From Ascidiaceihabitans sp. (GTDB lineage: Bacteria > Pseudomonadota > Alphaproteobacteria > Rhodobacterales > Rhodobacteraceae), in assembly GCA_023301665.1 (NCBI GenBank), contig JALZUL010000087.1, forward strand, positions 1-13,779: DNA of 13,779 bases, written 5' to 3'. Positions 6,377 to 13,779 of the stretch are shown here, one piece after another. The notes under the pieces were generated by a model. That model made no database searches. It was given only the letters and a program-made list of their open reading frames with translations, and was not told the DNA's origin. The translations under genes and the position numbers were made by a program. Every line of letters starts with the position of its first letter. Position 1 is the first letter of the stretch.

Positions 6377-6894
6377 GCTATGGAATAAACCTTACTCGAT
6401 GCGGCCATTTGGCCGTTGACCATGTGCATCTGGCGGAAGTCGGACTGAAGAATACCAAGTCTATTCAAGTGTACCCAGCCACCCAAACGCTTCGAGAGAT
6501 TGCAGCAAAGGTTCTGAAACTGCGTCCTAAATTTCAACTGGGGCAAATTAGGCTCATCGGGTATTTGGCGTCTTAGTACGATATCGATACGCGCTCAGGT
6601 TAAATCTGATTCAATTCGAGCCCTCAAAATTTGCGTGAGACTCTAACTTTATGAGCTGATTGTTGGGCTGATCGATAAAGTCACCGCAAAAAACCGCAAT
6701 TGCTTCGCAATCAAAGCGGCTGCTTTAAGACGGCGGTCGTCAAATAAAAATCACCACGCTAGATGCCCAATCTGGTGCACAGTTGATGCGCTATCAATTC
6801 GCTGTTTCAAGGCATATCACCCACAGATGGGCCCATGCTGGAAATGGCCGATGTGTAGGCACCTCATCACAAGATCACCTACAACCTTATGCAC
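6377..6894. other. 518-base stretch with no supported gene
   Basis: It holds a short perfect palindrome CGGCCA-TT-TGGCCG at 6402-6415 and open frames on both strands that I cannot support. The + frame ending at 6576 reads in part like protein (VGLKNTKSIQVYPATQ, then LREIAAKVLKLRPKFQLG) but has no start or ribosome site of its own outside the ligase gene, so it may be a remnant. No tRNA, insertion sequence end or strong terminator was seen. Part of it must be promoter for the ligase-thiolase operon and 3' trailer for the importer operon. Confidence 0.4.
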
Positions 6895-8829
6895 CTACCC
6901 TAAGCCCAGTATCTTTTTTCTGTCCTCAGCCCACTTAAGAAGCGTAATATCAAAGGTCAAAGCCATCAACGACACGCAGATACCAAGTACAAAGTTCTTG
7001 CCTAAATCGGTACCCGCCAAGGTTCTTTGCAATTCCTGGCCCAAATCTTGCGTACCGATAAAGGCCGCAATGATCACCATAAAGAATGCAAACATAATCG
7101 CTTGATTGAAGCCGATTGCCATGACTGGCAATGCTAGAGGCAATTGCACTTTTAACAACTTTTGCAGCCGGGTAGCGCCAGACATATCGGCAACCTCTGT
7201 CATCTCAGGAGGCACCGCCCGCAGCCCCTCAATAGTATAGCGAACCAAGGGAACCATCGCAAAAATCAAGATGGAGAAAATGACGGCAATATCCGTGATC
7301 CCAAACAGCATGATAGCTGGGATAAGATACACAAAGCTTGGGAAGGTTTGCGCGGTGTCACATATCAATAACACACGTTTCGACCACTTCTCGCTACGCG
7401 CTGCCGTAATAGCGATCGGCAGACCTATTGTTGCCGCAAGCATCACCGCGGACAATACAGAATAAAGCGTAATAACTGAGCGGTCCCACCACCCAGACAA
7501 AGCGACCAGCGAAAAGAAAACTGCTGCGAGAATGGCTTGCTTACGTCCGCCCAACCAAAGCGCAAATGCCGTAACAAACAAGATCAACGCAGGTGTCGGA
7601 ATCGAGAGCAGAAAATTTCTAAACGGGATCAAGACTTGTACGTTCAAAAACGCTCGCAAGAAATACGTTGTTGCCTTTACGACCTCAATATTGAGGAACC
7701 CCTTAATCAAATTATCAAGCTCTTTACCTTGGCTAAAGTTCTGCTTGCGCCCGAGTTCCCGAGCCTCAGGGATGAAATGCGAAACAAATATACTCACCGC
7801 AAATACAGTGATCACCAGAACCAAAGTGATGTTCTTTTTCCACCATGGTGTGCCCTTTTCGAAATGCGTTGGTTGTTTGACCACCCAAGCCTTGGACATC
7901 CGATCAAGTGTTACCGCCAAAAGAACAATGGTAATCCCAATTTCAAGCGACCGCCCAAGTTTGAAACTCCCCATCATTGCGAGCAGCTTCGCACCAAGGC
8001 CAGGCATTCCGATGAAAGCCGTCAAAACAACCATTGCGAGGCAAAGCATGATGACTTGATTCACACCCACCAAAATCTCTGTGCGCGCCGAAGGGATATA
8101 AACGTGCCGCAGCAATTGCCATTTCGTACAACCGCTCATGTTCCCGGCCTCGACCACCTCGGGGGAGACTTTCTGCAAACCCAACGTCGTCATTAAGATC
8201 ATCGGTGGTATCGCATAAACAGTCGTTGCCACAGCACCAGCCGTTGGCCCGACCTTAAAAAAGATTACCGCCGGCAAAAGGTAGGTGAAAAATGGCAAGG
8301 TTTGCAAAACAGATAAAACCGGTTTTAGGGTCCGATCCAGCCACGGTTTCTGCCAGGCCAATATGCCTAAAGTGAGCCCAATGACAAAGGCAAGCGGCGC
8401 TGCAATTGCGAGCACAGACATGGTCTCCATCGCAATTTTCCACTGTCCGATAAGCGCGGTCCAAACAAAAGTCCCTGTACCAAGCAGTGCCATGCGCCAA
8501 CCGCCTAAATGATACCCAATCACCCCCGCAACTGCCGCAACGGCCGTCCACGGAATTGGTCCCAAATTGGGCCAACGGCGCTTGCCATAAAACAGGTTTC
8601 CAGTGACATCCAAAAGCCACTGTAGCCCGCCTGTTATCCATCGCGTGAGAGCCAACAAACCCAGATCATCTTTGACAAAGTTGAAAATTGCATCCAGCCA
8701 AATGGCGAACGGCGGGACCAAAGCTTCAGGGACACGAAACACTGCGGCAGGAAGCACGCCCATATACTGCATGAGCGTCAGCACCACGGCGAGCGCCACA
8801 AGTATTTGCGCTGAACGGATTTGGGTCAT
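6895..8829 (-). CDS. tandem-fused permease of a quaternary-amine (betaine/choline/TMAO-type) ABC importer
   Basis: An inner-membrane permease of 644 residues, about twice the length of OpuAB or the core of ProW. It contains two complete ProW-type permease domains. The first has its ATPase-coupling EAA loop at about 224-245 (EVVEAGNMSGCTKWQLL), the second at about 542-563 (EMTEVADMSGATRLQKLL). Each is preceded by a matching motif, VLQTLPFFTYLLPAVIFF at 173-190 and DTAQTFPSFVYLIPAIMLF at 491-509, showing that the halves are related duplicates. A loop at about 350-385 separates them. One chain can therefore supply both membrane halves of the transporter. Its ATG overlaps the ATPase stop in an ATGA arrangement. 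Double permeases of this kind occur in marine alphaproteobacterial betaine and TMAO (TmoW-like) systems. Confidence 0.88.
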   Translation of the reverse strand: MTQIRSAQILVALAVVLTLMQYMGVLPAAVFRVPEALVPPFAIWLDAIFNFVKDDLGLLALTRWITGGLQWLLDVTGNLFYGKRRWPNLGPIPWTAVAAVAGVIGYHLGGWRMALLGTGTFVWTALIGQWKIAMETMSVLAIAAPLAFVIGLTLGILAWQKPWLDRTLKPVLSVLQTLPFFTYLLPAVIFFKVGPTAGAVATTVYAIPPMILMTTLGLQKVSPEVVEAGNMSGCTKWQLLRHVYIPSARTEILVGVNQVIMLCLAMVVLTAFIGMPGLGAKLLAMMGSFKLGRSLEIGITIVLLAVTLDRMSKAWVVKQPTHFEKGTPWWKKNITLVLVITVFAVSIFVSHFIPEARELGRKQNFSQGKELDNLIKGFLNIEVVKATTYFLRAFLNVQVLIPFRNFLLSIPTPALILFVTAFALWLGGRKQAILAAVFFSLVALSGWWDRSVITLYSVLSAVMLAATIGLPIAITAARSEKWSKRVLLICDTAQTFPSFVYLIPAIMLFGITDIAVIFSILIFAMVPLVRYTIEGLRAVPPEMTEVADMSGATRLQKLLKVQLPLALPVMAIGFNQAIMFAFFMVIIAAFIGTQDLGQELQRTLAGTDLGKNFVLGICVSLMALTFDITLLKWAEDRKKILGLG

Positions 8830-9845
8830 TCGTCACCCGCCAGCAAAACATTCAATGCATCCATCCGGCTCATGGCGCCAATCACTTTGCCATCTGAGGC
8901 CACAGGAATGATCTCTCGGGTGTCTTGCACCCAAAGACGGGCGAGACTCTTGATGGTTGCTTTGGCATCAACCGGCTCCCCTTCCCCTTTGGCATCCGGT
9001 TTCGCTAATACACTGGCACGCACAACACGCGCTTTGTCGATATCCTCGGTAAACTTGCGTACATACTCTGTTGCAGGATTCAACACGATCTGATCGGGCG
9101 TATCGCACTGTTCGATTTCGCCATCTTTCATAATCGCGATCCGATCAGCCAGGCGCAATGCCTCGTCAAAATCATGGGTGATAAACACAATCGTCTTATG
9201 CAGCATCTGTTGGAGGCGCAAAAATTCATCCTGCATTTCGCGCCGGATCAACGGGTCCAACGCAGAAAACGGTTCATCAAGAAACCAGATGTCAGGCTCA
9301 ATCGCAAGCGATCGCGCGATACCGACGCGCTGTTGTTGACCACCAGACAATTCGCGCGGGAAATAATCCTCGCGTCCTTCAAGGCCGACCAACTTCACAA
9401 CCTCTAAAGCCCGAGCGCGACGCTCATGCTTGTCTTGCCCACGCATCTCCAAAGGAAACGCTACATTGTCTAGAACTGTACGGTGGGGCAATAAACCAAA
9501 GCTCTGAAAAACCATGCCCATCTTATTGCGGCGCAATTCTATCAGCTCTTTCTCAGACAGCTTCATGATGTCTTGGCCTTCGACTTCAATCACACCGCCG
9601 GTAATCTCATGAAGACGGGAAAAACAGCGCACAAGCGTTGACTTGCCTGACCCCGACAGGCCCATGACAACCAGCATTTCACCACGTGTCACTTCAATTG
9701 ATACGTCTTTTACACCTGCAATATACCCGTCTTCCCTGATCGCATCAAAACTATGCCCTGCCGGAATTTTCGATAAATAACCTTCGGGATCGGGTCCAAA
9801 AATCTTCCAAATGTTCTTGCAGGAAATGACGGTCTCGTTGGACAT
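8826..9845 (-). CDS. ATPase of a quaternary-amine (betaine/choline/TMAO-type) ABC importer
   Basis: ATP-binding subunit of the ProV/OpuAA family, 339 residues. Motifs: Walker A GLSGSGKST (62-70), Q-loop Gln114 in VFQSFGLLPHRTV, signature LSGGQQQRV (166-174), Walker B WFLDEPFSALD (187-197) and H-loop His224 in ITHDFDEAL. The N-terminal segment with KIFGPDPEGYL is typical of the family. After about residue 275 there is a single CBS-like stretch (RLWVQDTREIIPVASDGKVIGAMSRMDAL), fewer than the two CBS domains of OpuAA, so osmosensing through a CBS pair is less likely. It is preceded by a strong hairpin at 9874-9901 and only a weak ribosome site (AAGAG), which suggests lower expression than the binding protein. 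It is coupled to the permease by a 4-base overlap. Confidence 0.9.
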   Translation of the reverse strand: MSNETVISCKNIWKIFGPDPEGYLSKIPAGHSFDAIREDGYIAGVKDVSIEVTRGEMLVVMGLSGSGKSTLVRCFSRLHEITGGVIEVEGQDIMKLSEKELIELRRNKMGMVFQSFGLLPHRTVLDNVAFPLEMRGQDKHERRARALEVVKLVGLEGREDYFPRELSGGQQQRVGIARSLAIEPDIWFLDEPFSALDPLIRREMQDEFLRLQQMLHKTIVFITHDFDEALRLADRIAIMKDGEIEQCDTPDQIVLNPATEYVRKFTEDIDKARVVRASVLAKPDAKGEGEPVDAKATIKSLARLWVQDTREIIPVASDGKVIGAMSRMDALNVLLAGDE

Positions 9846-9873
9846 AATTGTGTGCTCTTGATTTAGTGTGAAA

Positions 9874-9901
9874 CGCCCGCCCGAGCGACCTCGGGCGGGC
9901 G
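9874..9901 (-). terminator. intercistronic hairpin between the binding-protein and ATPase genes
   Basis: CGCCCGCCCGAG (9874-9885) pairs perfectly with CTCGGGCGGGCG (9890-9901) around a CGAC loop: 12 bp, almost all G-C. On the minus strand it follows the binding-protein stop by 27 bases and is followed by only TTT. It is best read as an attenuating or mRNA-stabilising hairpin that lets the binding protein be made in excess over the ATPase and permease, a common arrangement in ABC importer operons. Confidence 0.7.
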
Positions 9902-9928
9902 AATATTTAAGAGACTAGGCTGAAGTGC

Positions 9929-10870
9929 TTACTCCGTCCAAGGTTTCCAAACAGCTTCATTTTGCTCAAGCCACTCAGCAGCTGCGTCCTCTGGCTCCAT
10001 TTCGTCGATATCGACAAATTTGGCCATTTCCGCAATCTGAGGGTTCGTGAATGAAATTTGCGTCAAGACCTCGTAAGCTTTCGGCCATTTGTCTTCCATA
10101 CCATCCCATGCCGCTTTCTTAAGGTACCCTTTGGCTGGGTTCCCGCAGTCAAAAAGCGCATCAGGGTTTGGACCAACGGCGGGATCTTTATCACACCCAT
10201 CGACCCACTCTGGGAATTCAACAAACTCGCCCGGCCAAACAGCTTCGGCAAAGTTTGGCGTCCAATTGAATACGACAACTGGTTTTTTATCTGCCTCAGC
10301 GGCACCGATCTCGGCCCACAAAGCTGCGGCAGAACCAGCATTGATCACTTGGAAATTCATACCTAAAGCTTCAACACGTTCTTGGCCGTGCTTAAGCCAG
10401 TCGACAGGACCATCCAGATAACGGCCTTTATCGCCAGTCTCGGGTGTTGCGAAAAGAGCCGCGCAATCATTCAAAGCTTCCCAAGATGGCAAACCTGGGC
10501 ATGCATCTTTCGTCCACATCGGATACCACCAATCCTCGCGTGTCACCGCATTGTGGTCACCCGCGTCGTGCAGACCGCCCTTTTCCAAAGCCGCGCGGAA
10601 TGATGCGCCAAACGCACCTTCCCAAACCTCGAGCTCAAGGGTCACATCGCCCAGACGAACCGACTCGTAAACGGCTTGGCTGTCCGTCGTAACAAACTCA
10701 ACCGCGTTGCCTATGGATTCAAATATTTGACCAACGGCGTGAGACATCACAATCTGGGATGACCAGTTGTGTATCGGGATAACAATCGGATCGCTGCTAT
10801 CTTCAGCAAATGACGCCATTGGCAGTGTTGCCAATACACCCGCACAGAGTGCTGTCGTAAACTTATTCAT
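9929..10870 (-). CDS. periplasmic substrate-binding protein, OpuAC/ProX family (betaine/TMAO-type)
   Basis: A secreted solute receptor of 313 residues. A Sec signal peptide is clear: MNK, a hydrophobic core (TALCAGVLATLPMA) and a likely cut after SFA at residue 22. The mature chain has the OpuAC pattern, with aromatic residues suited to an aromatic cage for a trimethylammonium group: Trp36 (HNWSS), Trp83 (EVWEG), Trp114-115, Trp119 and Trp203 (FNWTPNF). Two cysteine pairs (Cys124/Cys136 and Cys226/Cys242) could form disulfides; the second flanks an Asp/Asn-rich loop that might bind a metal. A good ribosome site, GGGAGA, precedes the ATG at 10877-10882. It is the first gene of the importer operon. 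Glycine betaine, choline or TMAO (TmoX-like) are the candidate ligands; the sequence alone does not decide. Confidence 0.87.
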   Translation of the reverse strand: MNKFTTALCAGVLATLPMASFAEDSSDPIVIPIHNWSSQIVMSHAVGQIFESIGNAVEFVTTDSQAVYESVRLGDVTLELEVWEGAFGASFRAALEKGGLHDAGDHNAVTREDWWYPMWTKDACPGLPSWEALNDCAALFATPETGDKGRYLDGPVDWLKHGQERVEALGMNFQVINAGSAAALWAEIGAAEADKKPVVVFNWTPNFAEAVWPGEFVEFPEWVDGCDKDPAVGPNPDALFDCGNPAKGYLKKAAWDGMEDKWPKAYEVLTQISFTNPQIAEMAKFVDIDEMEPEDAAAEWLEQNEAVWKPWTE

Positions 10871-11372
10871 CAGTTTCTCCCAGTTGTACTGCGGTCATAT
10901 CGCCGCGTTTTTCTTTGGATCACGCCATTGGAAGCGGCGAAGCTTTGGGACCCACTGTTTAGTGCTAACCCCATAGCATTACATGTAGGCAGCCTCTCAC
11001 GATTTTCCCTTTAGTCAAGTTTTTTTCTTCTGGATGTATTTTCTAGTGCCCACTCAAAACCGGCTTTCCGTCGTTTCACCCACGGTCACAATACGTTCGC
11101 AGCCTCCCTATCCTCTTGCTGTGATAGAAAAAACCGATCGTCATCATAGGTGAGCGATCATCTTAAGGGCCTATTTTAGCCGATACCTACAGCCGACCGC
11201 GCGCGGCATTTTTCGCCCAAAAGAGAACATCGCCTGCCACTTTTGTAAGCTATGGACAAATTTTCGAGGGCGACTTAGATTCGGTTTCTTCTCGAACCAA
11301 AACAATGGATGACAGCGCAAGTAATGTAGAAAAGCTGATCTGCTCTCTCATCAAAACGAAAGTACCGCAAAC
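10871..11372. other. 502-base divergent intergenic region without a supported gene
   Basis: This separates the importer operon (minus) from the glutaredoxin gene (plus) and must carry both promoters. On the minus strand a TTGACT -35-like hexamer lies at 11013-11018, but no good -10 is found at the usual spacing. A GC-rich palindrome CCGCGCGCGG lies at about 11197-11206, followed on the + strand by CATTTTT. No tRNA or conserved riboswitch was recognised. An open frame from 11305 into the glutaredoxin gene is out of frame with it and not supported. Confidence 0.4.
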
Positions 11373-11642
11373 ATGGCAAATGCGATTTTGTATCGAATGG
11401 AACTGCCCAATTACACTTGCGGTTACGGAACGGCTGCTCGTGATTTACTTCGGGATAAAGGATTTGAAATTGAAGAGCATATCCTCAAAACGCGTCAAGA
11501 AACGGATGATTTCAAAGACAAACATAATGTCGCGACGACACCTTTAATATTTATCGATGGTGTGAAGATCGGCGGATTTACAGATCTCAAAAAGCACATA
11601 AAAGCTCAGAAACCCAAACAAAAACGCTTTTGGAAAAGATAA
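11373..11642 (+). CDS. monothiol glutaredoxin-like protein (CGYG active site)
   Basis: An 89-residue thioredoxin-fold protein of the glutaredoxin family, cytoplasmic. The active-site segment is NYTCGYGTAARDLL: Cys16 is the only cysteine and the second cysteine of CPYC is Gly19, giving a monothiol site, but not the CGFS form of Fe-S carrier glutaredoxins. Other family marks are the cis-Pro motif TTP (55-57), IFIDG (59-63) and the glutathione-site IGG (66-68). The C-terminus is strongly basic (KAQKPKQKRFWKR). It resembles the soluble glutaredoxin part found near or fused to MauE/DoxX-type membrane proteins in Rhodobacteraceae; no such gene is present here. The start has no strong Shine-Dalgarno, but the family N-terminus begins here. 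A likely role is glutathione-dependent reduction of mixed disulfides. Confidence 0.82.
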   Translation: MANAILYRMELPNYTCGYGTAARDLLRDKGFEIEEHILKTRQETDDFKDKHNVATTPLIFIDGVKIGGFTDLKKHIKAQKPKQKRFWKR

Positions 11643-11664
11643 AGAGACACAGCTCTCTTTTATC
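11638..11664. terminator. bidirectional terminator between convergent genes
   Basis: GATAAAGAG (11638-11646) pairs with CTCTTTTATC (11655-11664) with a one-base bulge and an 8-base loop. The stem is A/T-rich outside, so each strand ends in a T-rich arm. It starts at the glutaredoxin stop codon and ends 9 bases before the hydrolase stop on the other strand, the right place for a shared terminator. Confidence 0.5.
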
Positions 11665-11672
11665 TCCCCACC

Positions 11673-12335
11673 TTACAACAAATCTTTTATCGCTTGAATG
11701 TCGCTTGGTAAGACACCATGCATATTCCCGATTTCCACGGCTAGTGTCACCTTCGCGCCCATTTCATCAAGGACGCGCTTGGTTGTACGAACACGTTCGA
11801 TTGGGATTAGCGGATCCCCCTCGTGGCAACCAAGATGAATAGGCACATCCGCAAGCCTCCCACTATATTGGAAGCGCTTAGGGGCGTGATCGTTTAATGT
11901 TGTTCTTGGGGGGTCACCACTTTCCGCAGTCCCAATTAACCCACCCGACATAGCCACAACCCCGCGCCATTGTTTCGGAAATCGCGCGACATATTCCAAA
12001 ATCAGGCAAGCGCCCTGGCTAAATCCAACCAGTACTATCTTTTCCGGTCCAAAACCCCGCTCAAACAGATCCTTCAAAATCGCGGCCAAGCTGTCCAATG
12101 CCGACGTCAGATGTGCTTCATTGTCCGAAAGGGGTGCTAGAAACGTTTTGCTTAACCACGATTGGTCGGCGGCTTGGGGCGCAACCCAAGCCGCATTTTT
12201 AGCATCAATTTTATCCACGAACTTTAATATATCTGCCGCAACGCCATAACGTCCATGAACTGCCAATACGACGAATTCAGCATCGTTCAACGTGGCACCC
12301 GCATAATGGAGTTTGCAATTTTCATGGGGATTCAT
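11673..12335 (-). CDS. alpha/beta hydrolase, phospholipase/carboxylesterase family
   Basis: A cytoplasmic serine hydrolase of 220 residues. The catalytic triad can be placed: Ser106 in the nucleophile elbow GFSQGA (104-109), Asp174 in HEGDPLIP, and His206 in NMHGV. The oxyanion region is VHGRYG (26-31), close to the HGRG form seen in YpfH-type and dienelactone-hydrolase-like carboxylesterases. Length and motif spacing fit the family of small carboxylesterases that act on short acyl or lysophospholipid esters. No signal peptide is present. The ATG at 12333-12335 has no strong ribosome site. It is divergent from the FAD oxidoreductase across a 149-base spacer with no recognised operator. The physiological substrate is unknown. 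Confidence 0.83.
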   Translation of the reverse strand: MNPHENCKLHYAGATLNDAEFVVLAVHGRYGVAADILKFVDKIDAKNAAWVAPQAADQSWLSKTFLAPLSDNEAHLTSALDSLAAILKDLFERGFGPEKIVLVGFSQGACLILEYVARFPKQWRGVVAMSGGLIGTAESGDPPRTTLNDHAPKRFQYSGRLADVPIHLGCHEGDPLIPIERVRTTKRVLDEMGAKVTLAVEIGNMHGVLPSDIQAIKDLL

Positions 12336-12484
12336 GGTTTACTGAAAGCCTTCTTTATGGGCGGGAATGTTGAGCATTTGTGGCCCACCGAATGATAAGA
12401 ACCGACCTATCATATTAACGCTGGTCAAGAAACGCTGAGGCCTCCATTCTATTTTCATAGGATTGAAATTTATAGGCAAAACAA

Positions 12485-13726
12485 ATGCATGTTTTAGTGG
12501 CTGGGGCGGGTATCGTTGGTGTGTCTTGCGCAATTTGGCTTCAACGCAGCGGGCACCGTGTCACACTTGTCGATAGGCAAGGGCCGGCAACAGGCACAAG
12601 CCACGGCAATGCAGGTGTACTCGCAGCCGGCGCTGTCATTCCTGTAACAACCCCTAGCCTTTTCAAATCCGCACCCGGGATGCTCATGCGGCGCGATTCA
12701 CCGCTGTTTTTACGCTGGTCCTATCTGCCAAAATTGCTCCCTTTTCTGGCCAAATACTTGAGCCACGCCAATGACGCGCACGTTGATCTTTACGCCAAAG
12801 CAATGTCGTCCTTGCTTCATGACACTTACGATCAACATCACGCGCTTTCCAAAGGGACAGGCGCTGAACGTTTCATAAGCAATGAGGATTATTGTTTTGG
12901 CTATGAAACCCACGCCGATTTCGTTGCTGACAGCTATGGGTGGGGCAAACGTTTAGCTGCCGGATATGAATACGACGTTGTGTCTGGAACAAGTTACGCC
13001 AAAGATGACCCCACATTTGGCCAAGCCTTCGAAACGATCGTCCGCTGTAAAAATCATGGACGCATAAGTGACCCTGGGGCCTATGTTAAAGCGCTTGCAG
13101 ACCATTTTGTAGATCAAGGTGGAACGTTAGAAATCGCGACCATAAACGACATCGAAATGGACGACGGCACCATCACGGGGCTTCAAACGGATCAAGGCAA
13201 TATGAGTGCCGATAAGATCGTCTTTACGTTAGGGCCATGGTCACAAAAGATCGCTCACAAACTGGGTATAAAAGTCCCTTTTGAGAGCGAGAGAGGATAT
13301 CATATTGAACTCATCAATCCCTCTTTTATGCCAAAAAACCCGATGATGGTTGCAAGCGGCAAATTCGTTCTCACCCCGATGGAAGGACGGCTTCGCGCCG
13401 CAGGCGTTATTGAATTTGGGGGCCTTGAGGCCAGCCCGAGCAAAGCCCCCATTGATCTACTCAAACGCCAAGTCGCAATGCTTTTACCCGATATAACATA
13501 CGACTCCATTGACGAATGGATGGGGCACCGTCCTGCACCCGCGAACAGCATACCCCTTATCGGCGCTACTGATTTAAGCGGTAAAAGCTACAGCGCCTTT
13601 GGGCATCAACACGTTGGCTTGACAGGTGGTCCTAAAACGGGTCGGATCATCACTGATCTTATTGATGGGAAAAAGCCGAACATAGATTTAGCCCCATTTG
13701 ATCCACGAAATTACACAAAAAATTAG
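12485..13726 (+). CDS. DadA-like FAD-dependent oxidoreductase (D-amino acid dehydrogenase family)
   Basis: A flavoprotein of the DAO superfamily, 413 residues. The N-terminus carries the dinucleotide-binding fold HVLVAGAGIVGVS (2-14) followed by the acidic end of the second strand (TLVD, Asp30). Family signatures follow: SHGNAGVLAAG, RISDPGAYVKAL, the FAD-domain strand ADKIVFTLGPWS, and at the C-terminus GHRPAPANSIPLIG (347-360) and FGHQHVGLTGGPKTG (372-386). Members oxidise D-amino acids or N-methylated amino acids and pass electrons to the respiratory chain or an acceptor protein. The exact substrate is not visible. It is followed after 15-18 bases by a gene with a signal-peptide-like start, which may encode a solute-binding protein for the same substrate. 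Only a weak ribosome site (AGG, 12473-12476) precedes the ATG. Confidence 0.85.
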   Translation: MHVLVAGAGIVGVSCAIWLQRSGHRVTLVDRQGPATGTSHGNAGVLAAGAVIPVTTPSLFKSAPGMLMRRDSPLFLRWSYLPKLLPFLAKYLSHANDAHVDLYAKAMSSLLHDTYDQHHALSKGTGAERFISNEDYCFGYETHADFVADSYGWGKRLAAGYEYDVVSGTSYAKDDPTFGQAFETIVRCKNHGRISDPGAYVKALADHFVDQGGTLEIATINDIEMDDGTITGLQTDQGNMSADKIVFTLGPWSQKIAHKLGIKVPFESERGYHIELINPSFMPKNPMMVASGKFVLTPMEGRLRAAGVIEFGGLEASPSKAPIDLLKRQVAMLLPDITYDSIDEWMGHRPAPANSIPLIGATDLSGKSYSAFGHQHVGLTGGPKTGRIITDLIDGKKPNIDLAPFDPRNYTKN

Positions 13727-13744
13727 AAAACAGGGAACCATATG

Positions 13745-13779
13745 ATGACCAAACTTAGTAAAATTGCTTTTGCAACAGC
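13745..13779 (+). CDS. N-terminal fragment of a probable exported protein (3' truncated)
   Basis: Starts MTKLSKIAFAT and runs off the right edge after 11 codons. The Lys-containing start followed by a hydrophobic run is the beginning of a probable Sec signal peptide. AGGGA at 13732-13736 gives eight bases of spacing to this ATG; a second ATG at 13742 is only five away, so this one is preferred. It lies close behind the FAD oxidoreductase and is probably co-transcribed. A transporter binding protein is a plausible guess, no more. Confidence 0.5.
   Translation, partial: MTKLSKIAFAT

Noticed and set aside
7537..8196. Long + strand open frames antisense to the permease gene
   Set aside because: They are shadows of the permease coding frame; their translations are basic, low-quality and lack ribosome sites.
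10871..11372. Possible sRNA or riboswitch in the divergent spacer upstream of the importer
   Set aside because: Only short, scattered inverted repeats were seen, with no known riboswitch core and no clear promoter-terminator pair.

Overview
The window reads as chromosomal DNA from an alphaproteobacterium, most probably a marine member of the Rhodobacteraceae (Roseobacter group). This is inferred from gene content: a BioMNY biotin importer of the Rhodobacter type, a betaine/TMAO-type ABC importer with an unusual double-length permease, a short basic Lys-rich protein, and a DadA-like FAD oxidoreductase. No rRNA, tRNA, insertion sequence, prophage or CRISPR array was recognised.

Layout. 1-151: C-terminal end of an unidentified + strand gene, with a hairpin at its stop codon. 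190-312: a 40-residue basic protein on the minus strand. 313-982: no intact gene; it holds a decayed gene remnant and the leader of the next operon. 983-4092 (+): a tightly packed operon bioM-bioN-bioY-nitroreductase-MOSC protein. 4089-6333 (-): a two-gene operon (AMP-forming ligase, then thiolase) that meets the biotin operon tail to tail with a 4-base overlap. 6334-6894: no recognisable gene. 6895-10870 (-): substrate-binding protein, ATPase and tandem-fused permease of a quaternary-amine importer, with a strong hairpin between the first two genes. 10871-11372: no recognisable gene. 11373-11642 (+): a single-cysteine glutaredoxin. 11673-12335 (-): a serine alpha/beta hydrolase. 12485-13726 (+): a DadA-like FAD oxidoreductase, followed by the first codons of a gene that probably encodes a secreted or periplasmic protein.

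How the genes may work together. The most interesting part is 865-6376. A complete biotin ECF-type importer lies head-on against a thiolase/ligase pair whose arrangement recalls the bioY-linked yhfT/yhfS pair of Bacillus, which comparative genomics placed in the biotin regulon. Here the thiolase lacks two of the usual catalytic residues and the ligase lacks most of the normal N-terminal region. Both operons are preceded by imperfect matches to the alphaproteobacterial BioR operator. Together with the translationally linked nitroreductase and MOSC genes, this could be an enlarged biotin or biotin-precursor acquisition locus; that function is inference. The second module, 6895-10870, imports a compound such as glycine betaine, choline or TMAO; the exact substrate cannot be settled from the sequence alone.
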